Assembly: GCF_947493565.1 (NCBI RefSeq) | Contig: NZ_CANLRG010000011.1 | Span: forward strand, 36,452 to 100,451 | DNA length: 64,000 nucleotides | Direction: 5' to 3' | DNA from: an uncultured Lutibacter sp. | Lineage (GTDB): Bacteria; Bacteroidota; Bacteroidia; Flavobacteriales; Flavobacteriaceae | The notes under the pieces: model-generated | What the model was told of the DNA's origin: nothing | Databases searched by the model: none | What the model saw: the letters and a program-made list of their open reading frames with translations, nothing else | Translations under genes and position numbers: made by a program | Shown here: positions 24,345 through 32,852 of the stretch, piece after piece | Position numbering within the stretch: position 1 is the stretch's first letter | Layout of the letters: every line of letters begins with the position of its first letter

Positions 24345-25330
24345 TGGAGTTAATAGATAAATTTGGTAGAAAAATATCTTATTTAAGATTGGCTGTTACA
24401 GATAGATGTAATTTGCGATGCCAATACTGTATGCCTGCTAAAGGAATAGATATTGTTGATAGAAAAGAACTGCTTTCCTACAAAGAGATGTATCGAATTA
24501 TTAGAGTACTTTCTGAACTAGGTGTTGATAAAGTTCGTTTAACAGGAGGAGAACCTTTTGTTAGAAAAGATTTTGTAAATTTTTTAGATTCGTTATCTTT
24601 TAATGATAAATTAAAAGAAGTTAATATTACCACAAACGGTGCACTTATTTCAAATCATATTGAAAAATTAGAAGCATTAAAAATAAATTCCATCAATCTT
24701 AGTATTGATAGTTTACAAAAAGAAAAGTTTGCTAAAATAACTCGAAGGGATGTGTTTGATAATGTGTATGACACATTGTTAAAACTAGAAAAAAGCAACT
24801 TAAAACTAAAACTCAATATTGTGGTTCAATCTGGATTTAATACAGACGAAATTATTGATTTTGTAGAATTATCTAAAAATAAAGATATAGCCGTTCGATT
24901 TATTGAAGAAATGCCATTTAATGGAAAGGGACAAAGAACTATCAATGAAGTTTGGGATTTTAATGCAATTATAAATCATATAAAAGGAGCTTATAAAGAG
25001 ATTGAGCCTGTTTTATCAAAAAAATCTTCAACATCACGAAATTACAAAATCCCAAATTATAAAGGTACTTTTGGAATCATTCCAGCATTTACACGTACTA
25101 TTTGTAATGATTGTAATAGGATAAGGATTACTGCTACTGGAATGTTTAAAAACTGTTTATTTGATAACGGAGTTTTTAATGTTAGAGATTATATAAGGCA
25201 AGGCGCAAGTGATGATGAATTAAAGGCTTTGTTTATTACTACCGTACATCATAAACCAGAAAATGGTTTTGTAGCTGAGGCTTCTAGAGGAAATGATGTG
25301 TCAGAGAGCATGTCCACAATAGGAGGTTAA
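24344..25330 (+). CDS. moaA: GTP 3',8-cyclase
   Basis: The 328-residue radical-SAM enzyme catalyses the first step of molybdenum cofactor synthesis. The N-terminal cluster motif is Cys22-x3-Cys26-x2-Cys29 (CNLRCQYCM). RLTGGEPFVRKDF binds SAM. The C-terminal cluster for GTP is in ICNDCNRIRIT and KNCLFD. The chain ends in the required Gly-Gly (MSTIGG). It overlaps the regulator by one base. Confidence 0.96.
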   Translation: MELIDKFGRKISYLRLAVTDRCNLRCQYCMPAKGIDIVDRKELLSYKEMYRIIRVLSELGVDKVRLTGGEPFVRKDFVNFLDSLSFNDKLKEVNITTNGALISNHIEKLEALKINSINLSIDSLQKEKFAKITRRDVFDNVYDTLLKLEKSNLKLKLNIVVQSGFNTDEIIDFVELSKNKDIAVRFIEEMPFNGKGQRTINEVWDFNAIINHIKGAYKEIEPVLSKKSSTSRNYKIPNYKGTFGIIPAFTRTICNDCNRIRITATGMFKNCLFDNGVFNVRDYIRQGASDDELKALFITTVHHKPENGFVAEASRGNDVSESMSTIGG

Positions 25331-25540
25331 ATGAAGAAAACACAGGTAAAAATTTGTTGTATAAGCAGTATTGAGGAAACCAATTTATGTTTTTTTAGTT
25401 GGAGGAATAAACCCATACAACGCAACAAAAAAATACAAAAAGTTCAATCTTATGGACTTGACTTGTGTAGTGGTGTTAGAACCAATGGAAAATTAGATGA
25501 AATTAAATTGACAGCCTTTTTTAATGCGATAAAACAATAA
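25331..25540 (+). pseudogene. remnant of a trpF-like (phosphoribosylanthranilate isomerase family) gene
   Basis: The 69-codon frame begins QVKICCISSIEE, like the TrpF start (VKICGIT..). The next bases in frame +1 (from 25386) read YVFLVGGINPYNATKKYKKF, like the TrpF phosphate-binding AGGLNPENV. Back in the first frame from 25451, YGLDLCSGVRTNGKLDEIKL matches the TrpF end (G.DV.SGVE...K). About 130 internal codons are missing and a one-base loss near 25449 explains the last frame change. Only the ends of the gene survive. It lies one base after moaA and four before moeA. A short functional peptide is possible but unlikely. Confidence 0.75.
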
Positions 25541-25544
25541 AAAG

Positions 25545-26741
25545 ATGGAATTAACAACAGTAAAAGATGCCCTAACTATAATTTTAAATAATTCTGAAGA
25601 ATTTGGAATTGAGGAAATTGAGTTTATGCATTCTGCTGGAAGAGTTTTAAAAGAAAATATTGTTGCTGATAGAGATTTTCCACCCTTTAATAGAGTAAGT
25701 ATGGATGGAGTGGCATTTTCTTCAAAAGCATTTAATAAAGGAATTAGAAAATTTAAAATAGAAGGTATTCAAGCCGCGGGTAGTAAGCAATTAACTTTAA
25801 AAAATGAACATCACTGTATTGAAGCAATGACAGGAGCGATGCTTCCTAATAATACAGATGTTGTAATTCAATATGAATTGATAACCATTGAAAATGGTTT
25901 TGCAACCATAAATTTAGATACGGTAAAAAAATATCAAAATGTTCATTTAAAAGGTTTGGATAGAAAGAAAAATGATGTGTTAATTTCAAAAAACACTATA
26001 ATTTCGGCTGCAGAAATTGGTGTTTTAGCAACGGTTGGAAAATCTAAAGTAAAAGTTGGAAAACAACCTAGAGTAATGATTGTTTCAACTGGGAATGAAT
26101 TGGTAGAGGTAGCTGAAACTCCAGCGGAACATCAAATAAGAAGGAGTAATGTTTATACCTTAGTTGCATTGTTAGAAAAGCTCAATATAAAAGCAGAAAC
26201 TTCACATATTTTAGATGATAAAGATACACTTCAAACTAACATTCAATCTTTTTTAAAAGATAACGATGTATTGCTTTTTAGTGGTGCAGTTTCAAAAGGA
26301 AAGTTTGATTTTATTCCTGAAGTATTGGATAATTTAGGCGTAGAAAAATTATTTCATAAAGTAAAACAACGACCAGGAAAACCATTTTGGTTTGGAAAAA
26401 AAGGAGCTAAAACTGTTTTTGCTTTCCCTGGAAATCCTGTATCAACATTTGTAAGTTGTTTAAAGTATTTTTATCCTTGGTATAACAAATCAATAGGGCT
26501 AAATTTTGAAAGCAAACATGAAGCAATTTTAAATGAAGACTTTTATTTTAAGCCCAATTTAACTTATTTTTTACAGGTAAAATTGAATCAAGAAAACGGA
26601 AAATTATTGGCAACTCCAATTGCTGGAAAAGGCTCAGGAGATTTAGCGAATTTAATTGATTCCGATGCGTTTTTGGAATTGCCGCACAATCGCAGTAATT
26701 TTATCAAAGGAGAAGTTTTTCCTTTACTGACTTATAGATAA
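25545..26741 (+). CDS. moeA: molybdopterin molybdotransferase
   Basis: The 398-residue protein inserts molybdate into adenylylated molybdopterin. Seen motifs are DFPPFNRVSMDGVAF in domain I, AMTGAMLPNNTDVVIQYE, and in the MoCF-like domain VMIVSTGNELVE, LLFSGAVSKGKFDFI and VFAFPGNPVSTFV. Length and domain order are normal. The usual GGVS is GAVS here (SGAVSKG), a mild deviation. It is in line with moaA and moaC. Confidence 0.95.
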   Translation: MELTTVKDALTIILNNSEEFGIEEIEFMHSAGRVLKENIVADRDFPPFNRVSMDGVAFSSKAFNKGIRKFKIEGIQAAGSKQLTLKNEHHCIEAMTGAMLPNNTDVVIQYELITIENGFATINLDTVKKYQNVHLKGLDRKKNDVLISKNTIISAAEIGVLATVGKSKVKVGKQPRVMIVSTGNELVEVAETPAEHQIRRSNVYTLVALLEKLNIKAETSHILDDKDTLQTNIQSFLKDNDVLLFSGAVSKGKFDFIPEVLDNLGVEKLFHKVKQRPGKPFWFGKKGAKTVFAFPGNPVSTFVSCLKYFYPWYNKSIGLNFESKHEAILNEDFYFKPNLTYFLQVKLNQENGKLLATPIAGKGSGDLANLIDSDAFLELPHNRSNFIKGEVFPLLTYR

Positions 26742-26777
26742 AAAAATGTTTTAAGCAGGTCTTAAAATTTGAATACA

Positions 26778-27257
26778 ATGAAAAACAAATTCACACATAT
26801 AGGAGAAAAAAATCAACCTAAAATGGTAAACGTGGGTGATAAAAAAATTACCAAACGTAAAGCTACAGCAAAAGCAACAATGTTTTTGGGTGAAGAAATT
26901 ATATCCCATTTTCAAAATGATGAGTTGATTACCAAAAAAGGGCCAGTTTTTCAAACAGCAATTATTGCTGGTATTCAAGCGGTTAAAAAAACTTCAGATT
27001 TAATCCCAATGTGTCACCCGTTATTAATTCAAGGAGTTGATATAGGCATTGAAATTATTGATAAAGAACATATTGAAATTTTATGTACTGTAGCCATTGA
27101 AGGTAAAACAGGTGTGGAAATGGAAGCATTAACTGGAGCCAATATTTCAGCCTTAACAGTTTATGATATGTGTAAAGCTATTTCACAAAAAATGGTTATT
27201 AAAGAAGTTAAATTACTGGAAAAATCAGGAGGTAAAAGCGATATAAAAAATGACTAA
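26778..27257 (+). CDS. moaC: cyclic pyranopterin monophosphate synthase
   Basis: The 159-residue protein completes the MoaA reaction to give cPMP. MVNVGDKKITKRKATAKA, PMCHPLLIQGVD and ALTGANISALTVYDMCKA carry the conserved Lys, His, Asp and Lys. ATG at 26778 is used because a TTG three codons upstream adds nothing conserved. The 36 bases before it contain no terminator, so read-through from moeA is likely. It overlaps the following gene by eight bases. Confidence 0.95.
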   Translation: MKNKFTHIGEKNQPKMVNVGDKKITKRKATAKATMFLGEEIISHFQNDELITKKGPVFQTAIIAGIQAVKKTSDLIPMCHPLLIQGVDIGIEIIDKEHIEILCTVAIEGKTGVEMEALTGANISALTVYDMCKAISQKMVIKEVKLLEKSGGKSDIKND

Positions 27258-28362
27258 ACATCAAAAACATACAAAGCTAGAATTAAGAAATAACGATAAT
27301 TTTGCACCCAATGAAATTGCAATTTTAGGAACAAAATGTGCTGTCATTTCAAATTTAGTAGCACAAGTTTCACAAAAATTATCAGATTACAAATTAGCAT
27401 ATTTTGATGCTTCTCATAGTAAAGATATTGAAAAGAATACCTTGGAAATGTTTACATTTCATCATAGAGGAACTGCTGAAATTTTAATAAATTCTGAAGT
27501 AAATAAATTCAATCAACGGATTCAGTTTTCTCAATACGATTTTGTGTTTATTAATGGGAATCATTATCAAGGAGCAAAACAAATTTTAATTTTAGATCAA
27601 CAAAAAGAAGCTTCAGTTTTAAAAAGACTCAATCAATTAAATAATATTCAATTTATAATTAAGTTAGAGGAGGAGTCCAACTACTTTGATTTTTTAGAAG
27701 AAAAATATCCGCAAATAAAAAATCTATTGTGTTATCATATTAGTGAAGTTGAAAAAATATCGAAGCACATAGAAAATTTAATCCAAGAAAAAATAGCACC
27801 AATACAAGGATTGGTATTGGCTGGAGGTAAAAGTTTGAGAATGGGAACTGATAAAGGAACCCTTCAATTTTATGGAAAAAATCAACGAGAAGTAGCCATA
27901 GAATTATTAGAACAAAACCATCTAAAAACTTTTTTATCAGTTAGAGAAGAACAAGAAGTAGCCATAAAAAATAAAATTACGGATAAATTTATAGGTTTAG
28001 GCCCTTTTGGAGCAATTTGCTCAGCTTTTCAAAAAAATCCAAATGTAGCTTGGTTGGTATTGGCTACCGATTTACCTTTTGTAACAAATTCTGTTATTCA
28101 ACTGTTGTTAAAACATAGAAATCCGTCAAAAGCTGCTACAACTATTAAAGGAAAAAATAAAGAATTTCCAGAGCCTTTGATAACCATTTGGGAACCTAAA
28201 AGTTATCCTTTAATGTTAAATTATTTAGCGCAAGGATATTCTTGTCCACGTAAAGTTTTGATAAATTCAGAAGTGGAAATTATTGAAATTGACGATGAAT
28301 TAATTAGAAATATTAATACCCCTGAAGAATTTAAAGCAGCACAAAAAGAGATAAATGAGTAA
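27250..28362 (+). CDS. mobA: molybdenum cofactor guanylyltransferase with MobB-like N-terminal half
   Basis: Residues from about 186 form a MobA nucleotidyltransferase: LVLAGGKSLRMGTDKG, then GLGPFGAICSAF and WLVLATDLPFV. This part attaches GMP to molybdopterin. The first 180 residues resemble MobB in layout, but the place of the P-loop reads IAILGTKCAVISNL with no GKT/GKS, so it cannot be a normal GTPase. The fusion suggests a structural or delivery role for that half. A MobA enzyme implies the bis-MGD cofactor, which the molybdoenzyme at 34524 would use. Confidence 0.88.
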   Translation: MTKHQKHTKLELRNNDNFAPNEIAILGTKCAVISNLVAQVSQKLSDYKLAYFDASHSKDIEKNTLEMFTFHHRGTAEILINSEVNKFNQRIQFSQYDFVFINGNHYQGAKQILILDQQKEASVLKRLNQLNNIQFIIKLEEESNYFDFLEEKYPQIKNLLCYHISEVEKISKHIENLIQEKIAPIQGLVLAGGKSLRMGTDKGTLQFYGKNQREVAIELLEQNHLKTFLSVREEQEVAIKNKITDKFIGLGPFGAICSAFQKNPNVAWLVLATDLPFVTNSVIQLLLKHRNPSKAATTIKGKNKEFPEPLITIWEPKSYPLMLNYLAQGYSCPRKVLINSEVEIIEIDDELIRNINTPEEFKAAQKEINE

Positions 28363-29191
28363 AATACTGCATATTGTAAATGGAGACAGTACTGCCAATA
28401 TTTTAAAACAATCTACACTACAAGGCGATATTGTAGTTTGGCGTGAAGTTTTATGTGAAGGTCCTTTAGATTTTGAAGTAGGAGGTGATAAATTTTGGAA
28501 AAAGAGATATGCTTATTTTGAAACAGAATTAGGGGTTTCCAAATTAGAATACTTTGATAAAACAATTAAAGAACTAATAAAATTAGAAGATTTATTGGAG
28601 TATAATGAAGTTGTTTTATGGTTTGAATTCGATTTGTTTTGTCAGGTTAATCTAATGGCATTATGTTCATATTTGATAAAAAGTTATAGAAAAGATATTT
28701 TTTATTATTTGATTTGTACCGGAAAAGTTAAAGGAAAAGACCAATTACAATCATTAAGTGATTTTTCAGAACTCGAATATTCAGTGCTTTACAATTCAAA
28801 AATTAAAATATCACGAAGCAATTTAAATTATGCTAATGAATGTTGGAAAGTTTATGTTGAAAATGATCTTGAAAAACTAAATAATTTTAACTTCAATCAA
28901 AGTAACAAATTCAACTACTTTCAATTGGCAATCAATCAGCATTTAAAACGTTTTCCTAATAAAAAAGGATTGAATCAAATTGAAACTAAAATTTTAGAAT
29001 TAATAAACTCCGAAATATTAACCAAAAACCAAATTGTTCATAGCCTATTAATTTGGCAATTAAAAGAAACCGTATATGGTTTTGGGAATTTACAATATGT
29101 TCAATATCTTAAAAAATTGAAGAATTATATTGAAATTAAAGATTCTAAATATTATTTAAATAACTTTGGGAAAATAGTTTTAAATACCTAA
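28355..29191 (+). CDS. DUF1835-type protein of unknown function
   Basis: The 278-residue protein begins SKILHIVNGDSTANILKQS and contains VVWREVLCEGPLDFEVGG, the hallmark of DUF1835. No catalytic site is evident. The gene overlaps mobA by eight bases and moeB by one, so it is tightly built into the cofactor operon. Its link with molybdenum cofactor work is not established by any sequence motif. Confidence 0.75.
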   Translation: MSKILHIVNGDSTANILKQSTLQGDIVVWREVLCEGPLDFEVGGDKFWKKRYAYFETELGVSKLEYFDKTIKELIKLEDLLEYNEVVLWFEFDLFCQVNLMALCSYLIKSYRKDIFYYLICTGKVKGKDQLQSLSDFSELEYSVLYNSKIKISRSNLNYANECWKVYVENDLEKLNNFNFNQSNKFNYFQLAINQHLKRFPNKKGLNQIETKILELINSEILTKNQIVHSLLIWQLKETVYGFGNLQYVQYLKKLKNYIEIKDSKYYLNNFGKIVLNT

Positions 29192-30270
29192 TGCACATTA
29201 CAAAAGAAGAGTTTTTTAAACGTCAAACTACCTTAGCTGAGTTTGGTAGCAAAGGACAAAAATTGTTGCAAAATGCCAAAGTACTGGTTATTGGTTGTGG
29301 CGGTTTAGGAAATCCTATTGCTATTTATTTGGCTACAAGTGGTATTGGAAATCTTCATTTAGTTGATTTCGACACAGTTTCTGTTTCAAATTTACACCGT
29401 CAAGTTTTTTTTGATGTCGAAAATATTGGCAAACCAAAAGCTAAAATTTTAGCTCAAGAAGTAAAAAAAAGAGCTCCTTATACTAATGTTTCATTTTCAA
29501 CTATAGCGGTGGCTAAAAGTATCATACTAGAGCTAATGACATCATTTGATGTTGTTGTTGATGGTACGGATAGTTTGCCAATTAAATACCTGATAAATGA
29601 TGCTTGTGTATTGTTAAAAAAGCCATTAGTTTACGGTTCTTTGTATAAATTTGATGGTTACGTTTCTACATTTAATTGGCAAAATACCGAAGGATTTTAC
29701 AGCTGTAACTTACGAGATGCCTTTCCAACAATTGCTACTAATATTCCTAATTGTGAAGAGGCAGGAACTTTAAATCCAATAGTTGGGATTATAGCATTGT
29801 TACAAGTAAATGAAGTGATTAAGTTAATTACAAAAACAGGTAAATTATTAACCAATCAGTTATTGATTTATAATGCCCTTGAAAATTCGCAATTTAAAAT
29901 GAAATTGCGTAAAAATGAGACTATTGATATAGAGCAGATTTTTAATAAATCGGATTATTTAGAAGCATATTGTGAAACTCAAGATAAAACATTGCTGATT
30001 TCAGCTTCAGAATTTAAAAACGTGATAAGCGATAACACAGTTGAAGTGATAAGTGTTTTAAATCATTTAGATGCTCCAATTCCATTTAAAGTGCATCAAA
30101 AAATTCCTTATAAAACTTTTAATGTAGTCGATTTTAAGCCAAATTATAAAAAGAAATACATTATAGTTTGTAAAAAAGGAATTACTAGCTATGACGTAAC
30201 TTTAAAATTAAAAGAAAAATTTCCAGAGCTAACAGTATTTAGTTTAGCTGATGGAATTGACAACTATTAA
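29191..30270 (+). CDS. moeB: MoeB/ThiF-family adenylyltransferase with rhodanese-like domain
   Basis: Residues 1-240 are an E1-like adenylyltransferase: LVIGCGGLGNPIAIYLATSG binds ATP and DFDTVSVSNLHRQVFF follows. It activates the C-terminal Gly-Gly of MoaD. The zinc-binding CxxC pairs of E. coli MoeB are missing: the first reads YSCNLRD and the second is absent. Residues about 260-359 are rhodanese-like, with a Cys loop IIVCKKGITS that could carry persulfide sulfur. A MoeB-rhodanese fusion can activate and sulfurate MoaD, encoded opposite at 32489. It starts on the last base of the DUF1835 stop. Confidence 0.9.
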   Translation: MHITKEEFFKRQTTLAEFGSKGQKLLQNAKVLVIGCGGLGNPIAIYLATSGIGNLHLVDFDTVSVSNLHRQVFFDVENIGKPKAKILAQEVKKRAPYTNVSFSTIAVAKSIILELMTSFDVVVDGTDSLPIKYLINDACVLLKKPLVYGSLYKFDGYVSTFNWQNTEGFYSCNLRDAFPTIATNIPNCEEAGTLNPIVGIIALLQVNEVIKLITKTGKLLTNQLLIYNALENSQFKMKLRKNETIDIEQIFNKSDYLEAYCETQDKTLLISASEFKNVISDNTVEVISVLNHLDAPIPFKVHQKIPYKTFNVVDFKPNYKKKYIIVCKKGITSYDVTLKLKEKFPELTVFSLADGIDNY

Positions 30271-32040
30271 ATGCAACATCCACACCAATTTTATAAGGTT
30301 CAAAAAAATATTTTTGAGCAAGAATCTATCCAATTAAAAAAGAAACTTTCGGTTTCCAGTTTATTGCGTTTGTTTACTTTTTTAGGAAGTATTTTAGGCG
30401 TTTATTTTTTCTTTGGAAATACAAGTTTAATGTTGTTAACCATTGGGATTGGTGTTGTCGTATTTATTTTTTTAGTTGTAAAACACGGTAATTTACAATA
30501 TAGCTATAAATTAAATAAAGCTTTAATATCTATAAACAAAACTGAATTAAACGTTTTAAATAGAGATTATTTAAACTTAAATGATGGTAGTGAGTATATC
30601 AATCCTAAACATTTTTACAGTTATGATATTGATTTATTTGGCAGAGGTTCATTTTTTCAGTATTGCAATAGAACAGTTACAATAGAAGGGAAAAATAAGT
30701 TGTTTTTAGAACTTACTTCAAATTCAATATTAAATATCGAAGAAAAACAATTAGGAATTAAAGAATTAAGTCAAAAATCAATTTGGAGACAGCGTTTTAC
30801 GGCCATTGCTAGTTTGGTTAAAGTTGAACATCCAGCGAAAGAAATTGTACAATGGATTCATAACTATACATCCGTTTTTCCAAAGTTTTTGTCATATTTA
30901 TCTTCAATATTTTCAACCATTTCGTTAGCTTTAGTAACACTGTTAATATTACAGTTGATTCCAGAAGTAATACTGTTGTTTTGGCTTTTTATAGGTTTGG
31001 GAATTTCTGGATTTTATGTGAAAAAAGTCAATGGATTATACAAAAATACAAGCAATGCCAAAGATACGTTTAAGCAATATTATAAGTTATTAAATGAAAT
31101 AGAAAATACTTCCTTTAAATCTGAAATATTAAAAAATGAACAGCTTAAAATCCAAACTGAATTTAAAAAAGCTTCCACAATTTTTAAAGAGTATTCTAAA
31201 TTATTAGATGCTTTAGATCAACGAAATAATGTAATTATTGCAGTTCTTGGAAATGGTTTTTTTCTTAAAGATTTACACCAAGCTTCTAAAATTGAAAAAT
31301 GGATTAAAACTTATAAAAGCAAAGTTGAACAATGGTTTGAAGTGATAGCCTTTTTTGATGCTCAAAATTCGTTAGCAAACTTTACATTTAACCATCCAAA
31401 CTACGTTTTTCCAGAAATTAAAAATAATAAAGAAGTTATAAAAGCCACCGATTTAGGTCATACATTACTAAATGAGATCCAAAGAGTTGATAGCGATTTT
31501 ACTATTAAAAATCAACAATTTTTTATAATAACTGGAGCAAATATGGCCGGGAAAAGTACTTTTTTAAGAACCGTTTCTTTAGCTATAGTAATGGCAAATG
31601 TTGGATTGCCAGTTTGTGCTAAAGCATTTGAATATACTCCTATAAAATTAATTACAAGTATGCGAACCTCAGACTCTTTGGCTGATGATGAATCGTATTT
31701 CTTTTCAGAATTAAAACGTTTAAAATTTATTGTTGATGAAATTGGGAAAGACAATTACTTTATCATTTTAGATGAAATTTTAAAAGGCACAAATAGTACC
31801 GATAAAGCAATTGGGTCAAAGAAATTTGTTCAAAAATTAGTGGCATCTAATTCAACCGGAATAATAGCTACACACGATTTAAGTTTATGCGAAATTGAAA
31901 AGGAATTAGCAGAAGTTGAAAACTTTTATTTTGATGCTGAAATAATTAAAAACGAATTAAATTTTGATTATAAATTAAAAGAAGGTATCTGTAAAAATAT
32001 GAACGCCTCCTTTTTATTAAAGAAAATGGAAATTATTTAA
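30271..32040 (+). CDS. membrane-anchored MutS-like ATPase
   Basis: The 589-residue protein carries a MutS-type ATPase domain at its C-terminus: Walker A TGANMAGKSTFLRT at about 421, then SMRTSDSLADDESYFFSEL and IILDEILKGTNSTDKAIG. The N-terminal half has two pairs of hydrophobic helices (about residues 30-75 and 205-258) instead of mismatch-binding domains, and a helical lever region. It is therefore not the repair protein MutS1. Such proteins are common in Bacteroidota with unknown function. It starts on the base after the moeB stop, at the end of the operon. Confidence 0.88.
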   Translation: MQHPHQFYKVQKNIFEQESIQLKKKLSVSSLLRLFTFLGSILGVYFFFGNTSLMLLTIGIGVVVFIFLVVKHGNLQYSYKLNKALISINKTELNVLNRDYLNLNDGSEYINPKHFYSYDIDLFGRGSFFQYCNRTVTIEGKNKLFLELTSNSILNIEEKQLGIKELSQKSIWRQRFTAIASLVKVEHPAKEIVQWIHNYTSVFPKFLSYLSSIFSTISLALVTLLILQLIPEVILLFWLFIGLGISGFYVKKVNGLYKNTSNAKDTFKQYYKLLNEIENTSFKSEILKNEQLKIQTEFKKASTIFKEYSKLLDALDQRNNVIIAVLGNGFFLKDLHQASKIEKWIKTYKSKVEQWFEVIAFFDAQNSLANFTFNHPNYVFPEIKNNKEVIKATDLGHTLLNEIQRVDSDFTIKNQQFFIITGANMAGKSTFLRTVSLAIVMANVGLPVCAKAFEYTPIKLITSMRTSDSLADDESYFFSELKRLKFIVDEIGKDNYFIILDEILKGTNSTDKAIGSKKFVQKLVASNSTGIIATHDLSLCEIEKELAEVENFYFDAEIIKNELNFDYKLKEGICKNMNASFLLKKMEII

Positions 32041-32044
32041 ACTA

Positions 32045-32467
32045 TTATGGATGCGCATTCACCCAAACTTCACCATCTTCAAAATGTTCTTTTTTCCAGA
32101 TAGGAACCGTTTCTTTTAAGGTATTAATAGCGAATTCACAAGCTTCAAAAGCGGCTTTTCTATGTGCAGAAGAAACCGCAATTATTACTGGAATATCTCC
32201 AATTTTAAGTTCACCAACTGCGTGATGGATTGCTATTTTATGAATTGAAAATTTTTCCAACGCTTGGTTTGCAATTTTTTGCATCTCCTTTACTGCCATT
32301 GGTTCGTAGCCACTAAAATCTAATAAAGTAACCTCCTTATTTTTGGTAGTATTTCTAACGGTACCCACAAATAAAGCAATTCCACCACAAGAGGCATCTT
32401 GTACAAAGTTATAGCAATCTTGTAGGTTTAAAGTTTTTGTGGTTATTTGGATTGATGTATTTTCCAT
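32045..32467 (-). CDS. moaE: molybdopterin synthase catalytic subunit
   Basis: The 140-residue protein shows GGIALFVGTVRNTTKNKEV, LDFSGYEPMAVKEMQKIA and the catalytic Lys region VPIWKKEHFEDG of MoaE. With MoaD it transfers two sulfurs to cPMP. It lies 21 bases after moaD on the same strand. Its stop is four bases from the stop of the convergent MutS-like gene, with no terminator between. Confidence 0.95.
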   Translation of the reverse strand: MENTSIQITTKTLNLQDCYNFVQDASCGGIALFVGTVRNTTKNKEVTLLDFSGYEPMAVKEMQKIANQALEKFSIHKIAIHHAVGELKIGDIPVIIAVSSAHRKAAFEACEFAINTLKETVPIWKKEHFEDGEVWVNAHP

Positions 32468-32488
32468 TTAAATATTATTTTTATAATA

Positions 32489-32731
32489 TTATCCACCACT
32501 TACAGGTGGAATAATTGCAACAACATCACTATCAATTAAGTTTAAATCATCTGTTGCGTATTCTTCATTTACTGCAATTGCAAATTCATGGAGGTGTTGT
32601 AGTTTAGAAAATTTTGCAATTAATTGTTGTTTTAAATCCCATACAGTAGTATTTGAGTCTAGTTCAAAAAATGTAGAATTTTTACCTGTAAGGTCAGTAG
32701 TAATCCCAAAAAATAAAACTTGTATTTTCAT
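32489..32731 (-). CDS. moaD: molybdopterin synthase sulfur carrier subunit
   Basis: The 80-residue ubiquitin-like protein ends in PPVSGG, the Gly-Gly that becomes thiocarboxylated. It begins MKIQVLFFGITTDLTG. MoeB at 29191 should adenylylate it. It is first in a two-gene unit with moaE and has its own promoter. Confidence 0.95.
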   Translation of the reverse strand: MKIQVLFFGITTDLTGKNSTFFELDSNTTVWDLKQQLIAKFSKLQHLHEFAIAVNEEYATDDLNLIDSDVVAIIPPVSGG

Positions 32732-32750
32732 TTGCTTTTAAGCTTGTATG

Positions 32751-32783
32751 CAAAAGTAAATCTTTTCAATTTAATATAACAAT
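32751..32783 (-). promoter_or_regulatory. promoter of moaD-moaE
   Basis: On the minus strand TACTTTTGC (-7, 32751-32758) is preceded after 21 bases by ATTG (32780-32783, -33). The transcript would start about 15 bases before the moaD ATG. Confidence 0.65.
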
Positions 32784-32817
32784 TCTTTATTTAAAACAAT
32801 TCTAAATAATAGCCTAT

Positions 32818-32831
32818 GTGATACATATCAC
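32818..32831. promoter_or_regulatory. palindromic Crp/Fnr-type operator before the molybdoenzyme operon
   Basis: GTGAT-ACAT-ATCAC is a perfect inverted repeat. Read with one base either side it is TGTGA-N6-TCACT, very near the Crp core. Its centre, 32824.5, is 35.5 bases before the end of the -7 element at 32853-32860. The left half with flank, ATGTGA, resembles ATGTAA of the operator at 22656. Confidence 0.65.
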
Positions 32832-32852
32832 TAAACTAATAATGCCAATACT

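Noticed and set aside
25331..25540. A genuine 69-residue protein
   Set aside because: The frame is a patchwork of TrpF-like pieces in two frames, which fits a remnant better than a new gene.
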